From contig OY969575.1 in assembly GCA_963701205.1 (NCBI GenBank), positions 682,001 through 746,000 of the forward strand: DNA of 64,000 nucleotides. The letters are read 5' to 3'. The notes beneath the pieces are model-generated. The model saw only the letters and a list, made by a program, of their open reading frames with translations, did not search any database and was not told the DNA's origin. Numbering within the stretch: position 1 is the stretch's first letter; each line of letters opens with the position of its first letter. Source of the DNA: JALZKA01 sp963701205 (lineage in GTDB: Bacteria; Actinomycetota; Thermoleophilia; Solirubrobacterales; 70-9). This document shows positions 9,178 to 18,534 of the stretch, piece after piece. A program made the position numbers and the translations under genes.

Positions 9178-9807
9178 ATGACGCCGCGCGCTTACGACAT
9201 GACCAACCGGGAGACGGCAAAGGCCGAGACGCGGCGGCGAATCGTCGAGGCGACGGTCAAGCTGCACGGCGAACGCGGCGTCCTCGGAACAACCTGGAAG
9301 GACATCGCCCAAGCCGCCGACGTCTCGGTCGCCACCGTCTACGGCCACTTCTCGTCATTAGACGACTTGCTGCCGGCCTGCGGCGCGCTTGTGATGACGC
9401 GAATCCGGCCTCCGCAGGCCGAATCCGCGGCGACGATCATTGGCGAGGCGACCGAACCCGTGGAGCGACTCGAACGGGTCGCCAACGAGCTCTTTGCTTT
9501 TTATGAGCGCGGCGGTTCGCTCATCGAGGTCGATATTCGCGAGCGACAATTGCCCGGCATGCGCGAGTGGGAGGAATCACAGCGCGCCACCGTTGCCGCC
9601 TTGGTTCGGGCGGCGCTGAAGGGTCAATCGGTGACGCGGTCGAGTGTCCCGCTGATCAGCGCCCTCTTCGACCTCAGCACCTACAAGGCGATGCGCAATC
9701 GCGGAGTAGGTCAAAAACGCGCGGCAAGAGCCGTCGCCGCGATGGCCCACTGTCTGCTGATCAACGACAAGAGTTCCAAATCCAAAGGAGCAACTGATGG
9801 AGACTAA
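9178..9807 (+). CDS. TetR family transcriptional regulator
   Basis: Repressor-type regulator of 209 residues. Residues about 14-60 form the TetR helix-turn-helix (ETRRRIVEATVKLHGERG, then TTWKDIAQAADVSVATVYGHF); the rest is the helical ligand-binding and dimer domain. ATG 9178 is chosen, although ATG 9199 (MTNRETAKAETRRR) would give a more standard N-terminus. It heads an overlapping operon with a cupin and a methyltransferase, and its promoter carries a possible self-operator. The ligand is unknown, but the operon suggests it senses the small molecule handled by those two enzymes. Confidence 0.88.
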   Translation: MTPRAYDMTNRETAKAETRRRIVEATVKLHGERGVLGTTWKDIAQAADVSVATVYGHFSSLDDLLPACGALVMTRIRPPQAESAATIIGEATEPVERLERVANELFAFYERGGSLIEVDIRERQLPGMREWEESQRATVAALVRAALKGQSVTRSSVPLISALFDLSTYKAMRNRGVGQKRAARAVAAMAHCLLINDKSSKSKGATDGD

Positions 9808-10276
9808 GTCCCTGAACCCGGTCTCGGTCCCGGCCGACGAAGGCGAGGCGCGCTGGTGGTTCGGCTCACTCGCCGTGATCAAGGCGACGGCGGCCGACAC
9901 CGGCGGCCAGATGACGATCGTGGAGGTGACCGAACCGGCGGGAGCTGAAGCCCCGCTACACGTCCACCACCGCGAGGACGAGGGATTTTGGGTGCTCGAC
10001 GGCGATGTCACCTTCGAAGTCGGAGACACCAAGATCGAAGCGAGCGCGGGCGACTACGCGTTCGGACCGCGCGGAATCCCCCACCGCTACACGGTTGGAG
10101 ATTCCGGCTGCCGGCTGCTTTTTATCCTGACCCCCGGCGGGTTCGAGGACCTTGTCCGGAAAACGAGCGAGCCCGCGGCAAAGCGCACGCTGCCTCCCGC
10201 TCCCGACTCAGAGCCGGACTGGGAGCAGATCGATCAAGCGGTGCGAGAGCACGGCAACGAGCTTCTCGATGCCTGA
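9797..10276 (+). CDS. Cupin domain protein
   Basis: Single-domain cupin of 159 residues. Motif 1 is PLHVHHREDEGFWVLDG (metal ligands His, His, Glu) and motif 2 is PRGIPHRYTVG (His). Such proteins are quercetinase- or isomerase-like enzymes or small-molecule binders. A strong ribosome site, AAAGGAG at 9784-9790, precedes ATG 9797, which overlaps the end of the TetR gene by 11 bases. The methyltransferase that follows overlaps by eight bases, so all three are probably one transcript. The reaction cannot be assigned. Confidence 0.85.
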   Translation: METKSLNPVSVPADEGEARWWFGSLAVIKATAADTGGQMTIVEVTEPAGAEAPLHVHHREDEGFWVLDGDVTFEVGDTKIEASAGDYAFGPRGIPHRYTVGDSGCRLLFILTPGGFEDLVRKTSEPAAKRTLPPAPDSEPDWEQIDQAVREHGNELLDA

Positions 10277-11120
10277 GCAGGCAACGCCCCCGCAGGGCTC
10301 AGCGCCCGCCCAGGCCGAGCTTTGGGGTCAGCGCGCCCGGGATTGGGCCGACGTGCTGGAGGGCTGGAACGGCTGGGGGGTTCCCATCTATCGCCACATC
10401 CTCGAGCGCGTCGAGGTCGGCTCCGGCACCCGCGTGCTCGACGTGGGCTGTGGCGCGGGGCGGTTTTGCCGAATCGCCGCCGATCGGGGGGCGGATGTCG
10501 CGGGCATCGACGCAACCGCGCCGCTGGTCGAGATCGCCCGGGAACGGGTTGCCAATGGGGACTTCCGCGTCGGCGAGATGGAGAACTTGCCGTGGGACGA
10601 TGACTCGTTTGACGTCGTGTGTGGCTTCAACTCGTTCTTCATCGCTTCCGACATGGTCAACGCGCTGCGTGAGGTGAAGCGAGTTGCGCGGCCCGGTGCC
10701 GCCGTGGCGATGACTGTTTTCGGCCGCCCCGAACGCTGCGAATCGACGCCGGTTTTCGCCGCGGTCAGGGAGGTCATCATGGCCGCGCAGGCTGGTGCCG
10801 CAAATCAACCGGCCACCACGGCGCCTGCCTCCCAATCACCCGGGCCTGCGCTCCATGAGGAAGGCGGGCTGGAAGCCGTCGCCGCGGAGGCCGGCCTTAC
10901 CCTGCGGGAGAGCGATTATTTCGAGCTCGTCGAGGAATACCCGGATGTCGAGACCATGGTTCGCGGGTACCTCGCCGCGGCTCCGATGCGCCGCGCTGCC
11001 CAGGTTGCGGGAGAGGACCGACTACGGGACGCCCTGAGCACGGCACTGCAAAACCTCGTCGGCGCGGATGGCCGCCCGCGCCTTCACGACGAGCTTCGCT
11101 TCCTGATTGCTGAGGCGTAG
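10269..11120 (+). CDS. Class I SAM-dependent methyltransferase
   Basis: About 283 residues. Motif I VLDVGCGAGRFC binds S-adenosylmethionine, followed by GIDATAPLVEIARER (acidic residue after beta-2), ENLPWDDDSFDVVCGFNSF (motif II region) and EVKRVARPGAAVAMTVFG (motif III). This order is of the UbiE/Methyltransf_11 type that acts on small molecules. ATG 10269 overlaps the cupin stop (ATGCCTGA); an open frame continues further upstream only because of GC bias. Last gene of the TetR-cupin-methyltransferase operon; a GC-rich hairpin follows at 11150. Confidence 0.86.
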   Translation: MPEQATPPQGSAPAQAELWGQRARDWADVLEGWNGWGVPIYRHILERVEVGSGTRVLDVGCGAGRFCRIAADRGADVAGIDATAPLVEIARERVANGDFRVGEMENLPWDDDSFDVVCGFNSFFIASDMVNALREVKRVARPGAAVAMTVFGRPERCESTPVFAAVREVIMAAQAGAANQPATTAPASQSPGPALHEEGGLEAVAAEAGLTLRESDYFELVEEYPDVETMVRGYLAAAPMRRAAQVAGEDRLRDALSTALQNLVGADGRPRLHDELRFLIAEA

Positions 11121-11149
11121 GGCCCGAACAGCGTGTCGTTTCACTAATT

Positions 11150-11169
11150 GCCGGCCGTGCACGACCGGC
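11150..11169. terminator. Near-perfect GC palindrome, likely terminator
   Basis: A 20-base palindrome with a single mismatch pair, followed by TTT, between the methyltransferase and the DUF1330 gene. It fits a transcription end for the upstream operon, although the T-tract is short; a protein-binding site is the alternative. Confidence 0.45.
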
Positions 11170-11257
11170 TTTCCGCGCCTAACCGGGTTCAAGGCCGCTG
11201 TTGACGACGAAGCCACGTCGGCATAGGGTGCTCAGGAATTCGAAAACAGGAGGAAGC

Positions 11258-11557
11258 ATGTCCGCATACGTCGTCGCGAACTACAAGGTCACCAACCCCG
11301 AAGCTTTTGAGCCATACGTGCCCGCGGTGGTGCCGGTAATCACCGCCGCCGGAGGCGAGATCGTCGTCGCCGACTTCGAGGCTGATCCGATCGAGGGCAA
11401 CCCCGGTCACGTCACGGTCGTGCTCAAGTTCGAGTCCAAGGACGCCATCAATGCTTGGTACACAAGCGATGAGTACGAAGCGGTCAAGGGGCTCCGCACC
11501 GACAACAGCGAGGGCATCGTTACGGTCGTCGACGGGTTCGTGCCACCCACCGACTGA
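11258..11557 (+). CDS. DUF1330 family protein
   Basis: A ferredoxin-like alpha/beta-barrel protein of 99 residues: AYVVANYKVTNPEAFEPYV at the start, then GGEIVVADFEADPIEG and AWYTSDEYEAVKGLR, all typical of DUF1330. These small dimeric proteins resemble monooxygenase or isomerase subunits, but no activity is established. The start is clear: AGGAGG lies at 11248-11253, five bases before ATG 11258. A weak promoter (TTGACG at 11201, TAGGGT at 11224, 17-base spacing) precedes it, so it is probably transcribed alone. Confidence 0.85.
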   Translation: MSAYVVANYKVTNPEAFEPYVPAVVPVITAAGGEIVVADFEADPIEGNPGHVTVVLKFESKDAINAWYTSDEYEAVKGLRTDNSEGIVTVVDGFVPPTD

Positions 11558-11595
11558 GGCCCACGGGTGAGTCCGGATCGCGGCAGCGCCGCGCC

Positions 11596-12153
11596 TCACC
11601 GACGCAACAAAGCACCGCTCGAATCCAATACTCGCAGTCTCGCCCGGCCCTCGGAAAGCGCTCGGTTGACCTTCGTGTAGGTCCAGCCCGTGATCTGGAT
11701 GATCTCGGCGTAGGAGTAGCCCTGCCCGAACAGGATCAGCGCCCGGCGCTCGGCCGGCTTCAGGCGCGCCAACGCCCGCAGACGGTCGTGCGACGATTCC
11801 CGCAGCAGCAAGCGCTCGACTGGAGACGCCGCCGGGCTCTCCAGCGCCAGGGGCAGCTCAGCAGCCAGGAGCCGTTCACGCTCACGCCGCAACGCGAGTG
11901 CCTCACGGCGCGTGACGACGTGCATCCAGGCCAGGAGCCGTTCGGGCGGATGCGGCGGCGCTTTCTCGATCAGCGTCAGCGTCGCCCGCTGTAGCGCCTC
12001 GTCGGCATCGTCGGGGCAGATCGAAAATCGGCCCGCGGTACGGCGAAGCGCCGTGGAGTGATGTTCGAGAAGCGGGGTCGCCCGCAGCAGCCTTCGTTCG
12101 GTCGAGTCGATATCAAGGCCAACCCCGACGCAACCAAAGGCGCCCGCGGGCAG
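11596..12153 (-). CDS. RNA polymerase sigma-70 family (ECF-like) factor, start uncertain
   Basis: The C-terminal half (ARLKPAERRALILFGQGYSYAEIIQITGW, then TKVNRALSEGRARLR) is a clear sigma region 4 helix-turn-helix. Upstream in the same frame, STERRLLRATPLLEHH, DDADEALQRATLTLIEKA and RLLAWMHVVTRREAL read as sigma region 2. The only ATG in frame (11925) would delete region 2, so the real start must be upstream. There is no ATG, GTG or TTG before the in-frame stop at 12172-12174. CTG 12153 (MPAGAFGC) is the best candidate, giving about 185 residues; a frame break near the 5' end is the alternative. No anti-sigma gene is adjacent. It is divergent from the epimerase gene. Confidence 0.65.
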   Translation of the reverse strand: MPAGAFGCVGVGLDIDSTERRLLRATPLLEHHSTALRRTAGRFSICPDDADEALQRATLTLIEKAPPHPPERLLAWMHVVTRREALALRRERERLLAAELPLALESPAASPVERLLLRESSHDRLRALARLKPAERRALILFGQGYSYAEIIQITGWTYTKVNRALSEGRARLRVLDSSGALLRR

Positions 12154-12216
12154 CGGGTTGCGAGCCCGCTCTCAGCTCGACCGTGACCCTGCACCCACCG
12201 CTATCGTTGCCCGACC

Positions 12217-13164
<948 letters not shown>

Positions 13165-14346
13165 ATGAGATCCGCACGGTTGCGGATCGCTCACCTGACC
13201 GCGACCTTTCCGCCCTACAGAGGCGGCGCCGGAAATACCGCCCACCGCTTTGCCGTCGAACAGGCGGCCCGTGGTCACGAGGTCGAGGTATTTACCGCCC
13301 TGAGCCCCGGAGATCCGCCTGGCGACGGTGGTGCAACGGTTCACCGCTCAGAGCCGCGATTCGCGATCGGCAACGCACCGCTGATCCCCGCCCTCGCACG
13401 AATCGAGGGCTTCGACGTCGTGCACCTCCACTACCCATTCATCTTCGGTTCGGAGCTGACGCTGCTCGGCCGCCTCAGCCGGCGCCGGCGCGACCAGGCG
13501 CTCCTCGTCCACTACAAAAACCGCCTCGTGGGAAAGGGCATTCGGGGGGCGCTGTTCGCAACCTACGAACACACCGTGGCGCCCGCGCTGATCCGCGCCG
13601 CCGATCGGGTCTGCGTGCTCTCTCCCGACCACGCCCAATCGGTCCCCTACCTGCGCCGTGTCGGGGAGCGCGACCCTTCGAAGCTGATCGAGATGCCCAA
13701 CGGAGTCGATGCGCAAGTGTTCGCTCCCGGCGACGACGGTTCTGGGCTTCGCAAGCGCCTCGGTATCGGCGATGACGCAGTCCTGTGCGCGTTCGTCGCA
13801 ACGCTCGACCGCGCACATCACTTTAAGCGGCTCGACGTAGCGATTGAGGCGCTCGCCAAGCTCACCGACGAGACGGTCCAGATCGTGGTTGCCGGGGGCG
13901 GCGAGCTGGTGAGCGAATTCGAGACCCTCGCAGCAGAACGCGGGGTGGCCGGGCGGGTTCACTTTCTCGGCGCCGTACCCCACCCCGCACTGCCCGATGT
14001 CCTGCGGGCCTGCGACCTCTTCCTGCTGACCACCGAGCCGCCCGAGTCGTTTGGAATCGTCCTGATCGAGGCAATGGCAACCGGCCTACCCGTGGTTGCG
14101 ACCGACTACCCGGGCGTCCGCGCCGTGGTCGTCGATGGCGAGACTGGATTGCTGGCCCCACAGGGTGACGCCGCCGCGGTCGCCGCCCGACTCGACGGGC
14201 TTGTCGCCGCCGGCCCCGCCGGTCGCAAGCGGCTTGGCGATGCCGGCCGCGAGCGTGCCCTGGCGGAATGGAACTGGCCGCGCTTGGTAGATCGGATGGA
14301 CGACGCCTACGCGCAGGCGATCGAAGTCAGGGGCGCCAAGCGATGA
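13165..14346 (+). CDS. Glycosyltransferase family 4 protein
   Basis: GT-B fold sugar transferase of 393 residues. The N-terminal FPPYRGGAGNTAHRFA loop and FDVVHLHYPF form the acceptor domain. The C-terminal domain has HFKRLDVAIEAL, then ESFGIVLIEAMATGLPVVATD, the GT4 E-x7-E nucleotide-sugar motif. ATG follows the preceding stop with no gap, and the next gene starts in its stop codon (ATGA), so translation is coupled. Donor and acceptor are unknown; the adjacent UXS-like gene suggests UDP-xylose or a related sugar. Confidence 0.88.
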   Translation: MRSARLRIAHLTATFPPYRGGAGNTAHRFAVEQAARGHEVEVFTALSPGDPPGDGGATVHRSEPRFAIGNAPLIPALARIEGFDVVHLHYPFIFGSELTLLGRLSRRRRDQALLVHYKNRLVGKGIRGALFATYEHTVAPALIRAADRVCVLSPDHAQSVPYLRRVGERDPSKLIEMPNGVDAQVFAPGDDGSGLRKRLGIGDDAVLCAFVATLDRAHHFKRLDVAIEALAKLTDETVQIVVAGGGELVSEFETLAAERGVAGRVHFLGAVPHPALPDVLRACDLFLLTTEPPESFGIVLIEAMATGLPVVATDYPGVRAVVVDGETGLLAPQGDAAAVAARLDGLVAAGPAGRKRLGDAGRERALAEWNWPRLVDRMDDAYAQAIEVRGAKR

Positions 14347-15596
14347 GCCGCATCCTGCTGGTGGCCTACTTCTTTCCCCCCTGCACGGATACGGGCGCCC
14401 ACCGCCCGGCGGCGCTCGCCAAGTACCTGCGCCGTGCCGGCCACGACGTGACCGTGCTGACGACCGGGGCCTACGGCTCGCTACCGAGCGACGAGGGCGA
14501 GCAGATCGTTCGCACCGCGGACGCCCAGCTTTGGCGTGCGCGAATGCGGGGGGCGGATTCGGTCGCCTCCCTCTATGACGACGACACCTATGCGGGCAAG
14601 CCACATCCGTTGAGCAGGGTCATCGTGCCCGAGCCGCTGGCACTGGCCTGGACCCCCTTTGCCAGGCGACGTGCGCGGGCGCTGCACCGCAAACAGCGTT
14701 TCGATTGTGTGATCACGACATCGCCGCCGGAGTCAATCCACTCGGTCGGGAGAACCTTGCAGCGCCGCGGTGCCGCCTGGATCGCCGACGTCCGCGACGC
14801 CTGGACCTTCGAGCCACTGCGCCCTCCGTTCCCGACAGGGCTGCAGCGGCGGCTCGATGGCCGACTTGAACGCAGCCGGCTACAGGCGGCCGATGTCGTG
14901 ACCTGCGTCGCCGAGCCCGCCTGCCGCGATTTGCGCGAGCGCGGGATCGCGGATCCGGTCCTGGTCCGCAACGGCGCTGATCCGGAGTTGCTTGACGCCG
15001 CTGATCCAGCATCGGTGAGCGAGCTGTTTGACCGACGCCGCGTCTCCCTTGTCTATACGGGTCGCTTTGGCAGCTCGGGGCGAAATCCGGAGCCGCTCAT
15101 CGCCGGCCTGGCGCTGCTGGCGGAGCGACGACCCGAGGACGCCACCAACCTCGAGCTCATCATCGCCGGGCCACTGACCGCACCCGAGCGGGAACTTTTT
15201 TCGCGGAATGTGTCCCCGGCGCAAATTTCCCTCGTCGGTTCGCTGGAGCGCGGGCGGGCGCTGGCGCTCCAGCGCGCCGCCGATGCGCTGCTTTTGATCG
15301 CCCAACCGGTGCGAAGCCAACTGGCCAACTTCAAGCTATACGAGTACCTGAACGCTGGGCCACCGATCCTCGCTCTCGCGGCGGGCACCGAGGCCGGCTC
15401 CGTCGTCACCGAATCGGGGGGTGAGGTGATCGCTGCCGACGACCCCGAGGCGATTGCCGAAGCGCTCTCGCAAACCGCGCGCCGGGCGCTACGGCCGACC
15501 GATGCCGCGGTGCGGGCCGAGAACGCCTACCCCGCTGTCGCCGAGCGGATGTCGGCGGCAATCGAGCGCGCCGTCGCTAAACGCGCCCGCGCCTGA
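14343..15596 (+). CDS. Glycosyltransferase (GT-B, GT4-like)
   Basis: Protein of 417 residues from ATG 14343, four bases inside the previous gene. RILLVAYFFPPCTDTGAHRP and LRRAGHDVTVLT are the N-terminal domain of WcaI-like glycosyltransferases. VLVRNGADPE and SLVYTGRFGSSGRNPE start the second domain, and FKLYEYLNAGPPILALAAG replaces the usual E-x7-E loop with a KLYEYL form seen in many GT4-like enzymes. Third gene of the UXS-glycosyltransferase set; no transporter or polymerase is adjacent. Acceptor unknown. Confidence 0.82.
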   Translation: MSRILLVAYFFPPCTDTGAHRPAALAKYLRRAGHDVTVLTTGAYGSLPSDEGEQIVRTADAQLWRARMRGADSVASLYDDDTYAGKPHPLSRVIVPEPLALAWTPFARRRARALHRKQRFDCVITTSPPESIHSVGRTLQRRGAAWIADVRDAWTFEPLRPPFPTGLQRRLDGRLERSRLQAADVVTCVAEPACRDLRERGIADPVLVRNGADPELLDAADPASVSELFDRRRVSLVYTGRFGSSGRNPEPLIAGLALLAERRPEDATNLELIIAGPLTAPERELFSRNVSPAQISLVGSLERGRALALQRAADALLLIAQPVRSQLANFKLYEYLNAGPPILALAAGTEAGSVVTESGGEVIAADDPEAIAEALSQTARRALRPTDAAVRAENAYPAVAERMSAAIERAVAKRARA

Positions 15597-15599
15597 CCC

Positions 15600-16493
15600 C
15601 TAGCGGTCGGCCGTGAGCCTGGCCGCGATTGCAGCAGCAGTTCTGGCGGCCGCACCCTCGGACTGATCCAGGTACAGGTTGGGCTCGACCGCTTCAAGCT
15701 CCAGGAGCACCGGCGCACCCGAGTCGTCGGTCAGCATGTCAACGCGGGCATAGAGGGGGACGTAGTCAAAGCGCTCGCTCACATGGGCCACAATTCGCTC
15801 GGCCAGGGCCAACTCGGCCGCGGTTGACTGACCTGCGGTTACGAGTTGCGGGTCGTACATGACCTCCGCCGCACCAAGCCCGTCATCGCGAACCGGCGCG
15901 ACCTCGTCCGGCCGCAAAACCGCGCGCTTTCGCAGCACATGGCTGAACTCACCGTTCAGGCAAACGATCGCCGTCTCACCGACGGTGTCCACCGTCGCCA
16001 GGTAGGACTGAACCATCGCCGTCCGACCGCTCGCGTTGATTGCCGCGATCAGGTCGCGCGCCTGATCGTGAACCGACGGTGTGAACCGGCCCGTGTCGCG
16101 CCCGCCGCCTGAGACGCTGGGCTTGACGACAACCTCCCCGCGCATTGCCGGAACTGGATCGCCCGGCTCTATATAGGTCGTGGCCACCGTCGGGATCCCT
16201 TCGGCCCCAAGATCGCCCAGGTAGCGCTTGTCGGAATTCCAGCGAATCACGGCCGGGGAGTTGTGGAGTCGCTCGCCCACGCGCTCGGCCCAGGTCACGA
16301 ATTCGCCGCGCCGACTGTCGTAGTCCCACGTTGACCGGATCACCACTCCGTCGAAGACCTCCCAATCCACGCCGGACTCATCCCAGGCGATCCGCTGGGC
16401 CTCAACGCCAGCAGCCGCCAACGCCGCGATCAGGCGATCGTCGTCAGTGAACTCGGGCGGGACCCCTCGGAAGCTGGCTATGGCGACGCGCAC
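15600..16493 (-). CDS. ATP-grasp fold protein (RimK/glutathione synthetase-like)
   Basis: Protein of 297 residues with ATP-grasp features: N-terminal VRSTWDY-type segment (VVIRSTWDYDSRRGEF), KRYLGDLGAEGIPTVATTYI, then VVKPSVSGGGRDTGRF, a Lys and Gly-rich ATP-binding loop, and LYARVDMLTDDSGAPVLLELEAVEPNLYL, which carries the acidic and Asn metal ligands. Members ligate a carboxylate to an amine or thiol using ATP. The substrate is not evident and the gene stands alone, its stop three bases from the convergent glycosyltransferase stop. Confidence 0.78.
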   Translation of the reverse strand: MRVAIASFRGVPPEFTDDDRLIAALAAAGVEAQRIAWDESGVDWEVFDGVVIRSTWDYDSRRGEFVTWAERVGERLHNSPAVIRWNSDKRYLGDLGAEGIPTVATTYIEPGDPVPAMRGEVVVKPSVSGGGRDTGRFTPSVHDQARDLIAAINASGRTAMVQSYLATVDTVGETAIVCLNGEFSHVLRKRAVLRPDEVAPVRDDGLGAAEVMYDPQLVTAGQSTAAELALAERIVAHVSERFDYVPLYARVDMLTDDSGAPVLLELEAVEPNLYLDQSEGAAARTAAAIAARLTADR

Positions 16494-16527
16494 GCCGTGA
16501 AATCTAAAGCCCCATATCCTCCGCGCG

Positions 16528-18150
16528 ATGAGCGACGAGCCTCATCGCTACATAGCTCCGAACGTCGGCCCCGACGAGGATCGCGTCTTTACCGATTCCG
16601 GGATCGAGATCAACCGCCTCTACGACCCCTCCGACGTAGCCGAGGGATTGGACGACCGTCTTGGCGAGCCGGGGGAATACCCGTTTACCCGAGGGATTCA
16701 CGACGGCATGTACCGCGACCGGCACTGGACGATGCGCCAGTACGCCGGGTTCTCAAGCCCCGAGGACACGAACGAGCGCTACCGCTATCTGCTTGAGCAC
16801 GGCTCAACCGGTCTTTCGATGGCATTCGATTTGCCAACGCAGCTGGGCCGGGACTCCGACGACCCTCTATGCGAGGGCGAGGTCGGAAGGACGGGGGTCC
16901 CGATCGACACGATCGAGGACATGCGGATCTGCTTCGACCAGATCCCCCTCGACCAGGTCTCCACGTCGATGACAATCAACGCGCCGGCCGCAATCCTGTT
17001 GCTGCTCTACGAACTGGTCGGCGAGGAACAGGGCGTGGCTGCAGACAAACTGCGCGGCACCGTGCAAAACGACGTGCTCAAGGAGTACATGGCGCGCGGC
17101 AACTACATCTACCCGCCTGAAGCGACGATGCGGTTGACGACCGACATCTTCGAGTACTGCGCCGAGCGGGTTCCCAGATGGAACACGATCTCAATTTCCG
17201 GGTACCACATCCGTGAGAAGGGCTGTTCAGCAGTCCAGGAGGTCGCCTTCACCCTGTCGAACGCCATTGCATACACCGAGGCGGCGCTCGACCGTGGGCT
17301 TCAGATCGATGATTTTGCCGGCCGCCTTGCCTTCTTCTTCAACGGGCACAACAACGTCTTCCAGGAGATCGCGAAGTTCCGCGCCGTGCGACGCATGTGG
17401 GCTTCGATCATGCGTGACCGGTTCAAGGCAACCAAGGAGCGGTCGCAGATGATCCGCTTCCACACGCAGACCGGCGGCGTCACGCTGCAGGCCCAACAGC
17501 CTGAGGTGAACATCATCCGGGTCGCCCTGCAGGGATTCGCCGCGGTCTGCGGCGGCACGCAGTCGCTCCATACAAACGGCTTCGACGAAGCGCTCGCCCT
17601 GCCGACCGAACGCTCCGCGCGGATCGCGCTGCGAACGCAGCAGGTTCTGGCCTACGAGTCCGGCGCCGCTGACACCGTTGATCCATTCGCCGGGTCCTAC
17701 TTCGTCGAGTCGCTGACCGACGAGATCGAGGAGCGCGCCTGGGAGCTGATGGAAGAGGTCGAAAACCAGGGCGGGTCCGTTCAGGCGCTCGATTTCATGC
17801 AGAAGGAGATCGAGGAATCGGCCGCCTCCTACCACGAGCGCTACCGATCCGGTCAGGACGTGATCGTCGGCGTCAACAAGTTCGTCACCGACACGGTCGA
17901 TGAGGTGGACATCCTGCGAGTCGAGCCCGAGGCCGAGGTTCGCCAGCTTGAACGGCTGAAGCGGTTCAAGGCAAACCGCGACCAGGCCGCCGTTGACGCC
18001 AAGCTAAAAGCCCTCACGGCCGCGGCCGAGGGCGACGTCAACCTGCTTCCTCCGATCCGCGAGGCGCTGGCCTCCGATGCCTCGATCGGCGAGGTCTGCA
18101 ACGCGATGCGCGCCGTGTTTGGCGAGTACAAGGGCGGCGCGTTCTTTTAG
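16528..18150 (+). CDS. Methylmalonyl-CoA mutase catalytic subunit, no B12 domain
   Basis: Adenosylcobalamin-dependent acyl-CoA mutase barrel of 540 residues. YPFTRGIHDGMYRDRHWTMR and QYAGFSSPEDTN match the CoA-binding entry of methylmalonyl-CoA mutases, while NTISISGYHIREKG carries the active-site His. The chain ends at GEYKGGAFF; the C-terminal cobalamin-binding domain (DxHxxG) of the single-chain enzymes is absent, so a separate B12-binding subunit is required and is not in this window. With the acyl-CoA carboxylase subunit downstream it suggests propionyl-CoA to succinyl-CoA conversion. Isobutyryl- or another acyl-CoA mutase remains possible. Confidence 0.85.
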   Translation: MSDEPHRYIAPNVGPDEDRVFTDSGIEINRLYDPSDVAEGLDDRLGEPGEYPFTRGIHDGMYRDRHWTMRQYAGFSSPEDTNERYRYLLEHGSTGLSMAFDLPTQLGRDSDDPLCEGEVGRTGVPIDTIEDMRICFDQIPLDQVSTSMTINAPAAILLLLYELVGEEQGVAADKLRGTVQNDVLKEYMARGNYIYPPEATMRLTTDIFEYCAERVPRWNTISISGYHIREKGCSAVQEVAFTLSNAIAYTEAALDRGLQIDDFAGRLAFFFNGHNNVFQEIAKFRAVRRMWASIMRDRFKATKERSQMIRFHTQTGGVTLQAQQPEVNIIRVALQGFAAVCGGTQSLHTNGFDEALALPTERSARIALRTQQVLAYESGAADTVDPFAGSYFVESLTDEIEERAWELMEEVENQGGSVQALDFMQKEIEESAASYHERYRSGQDVIVGVNKFVTDTVDEVDILRVEPEAEVRQLERLKRFKANRDQAAVDAKLKALTAAAEGDVNLLPPIREALASDASIGEVCNAMRAVFGEYKGGAFF

Positions 18151-18192
18151 TCCCAGGCAGGAGTTCACCGTCTGCGGTGGAACCTCGCGCAG

Positions 18193-18534
18193 ATGGAGAC
18201 GAAGGCGAAGCGCACGCTGGTCAAGTCGGCCCCTGAGCTTTGGGGTTTCGCCGACGACCTGTCGCGGATGGAGCTTTGGATGGCGGGTGTGCTCGGATCA
18301 GCCGATCCCGTCCCCGTCAAGGTCACGCGACGCGACCCGGAGCGAAGCCTCGCCTGGTCGCGCGACACGGGTGGCGACTACTGCGCGATCGCGCTCGAGC
18401 TCGCCGAAAGCGGCTTTGGCACATCGGTCCGGATCACCGCTCATCATCCAGGCGGCGCGACCGCCTCCGACACGCTTGAGAGGTTGCTCGATGAGCTTGG
18501 ATCTCCGGAACGAAAGCCGTTCCGACACGGCTAG
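18193..18534 (+). CDS. Hypothetical protein, 113 aa
   Basis: Not recognised. ATG 18193 follows the mutase stop by 42 bases. The protein is soluble with mixed helix and strand: SAPELWGFADDLSRMELWMAG resembles the first helix region of START/SRPBCC small-molecule binding folds, and VKVTRRDPERSLAWSRDTGG the following strands, but the length is short for that fold. It overlaps the next gene by 44 bases, so it is likely cotranscribed with it. Confidence 0.5.
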   Translation: METKAKRTLVKSAPELWGFADDLSRMELWMAGVLGSADPVPVKVTRRDPERSLAWSRDTGGDYCAIALELAESGFGTSVRITAHHPGGATASDTLERLLDELGSPERKPFRHG

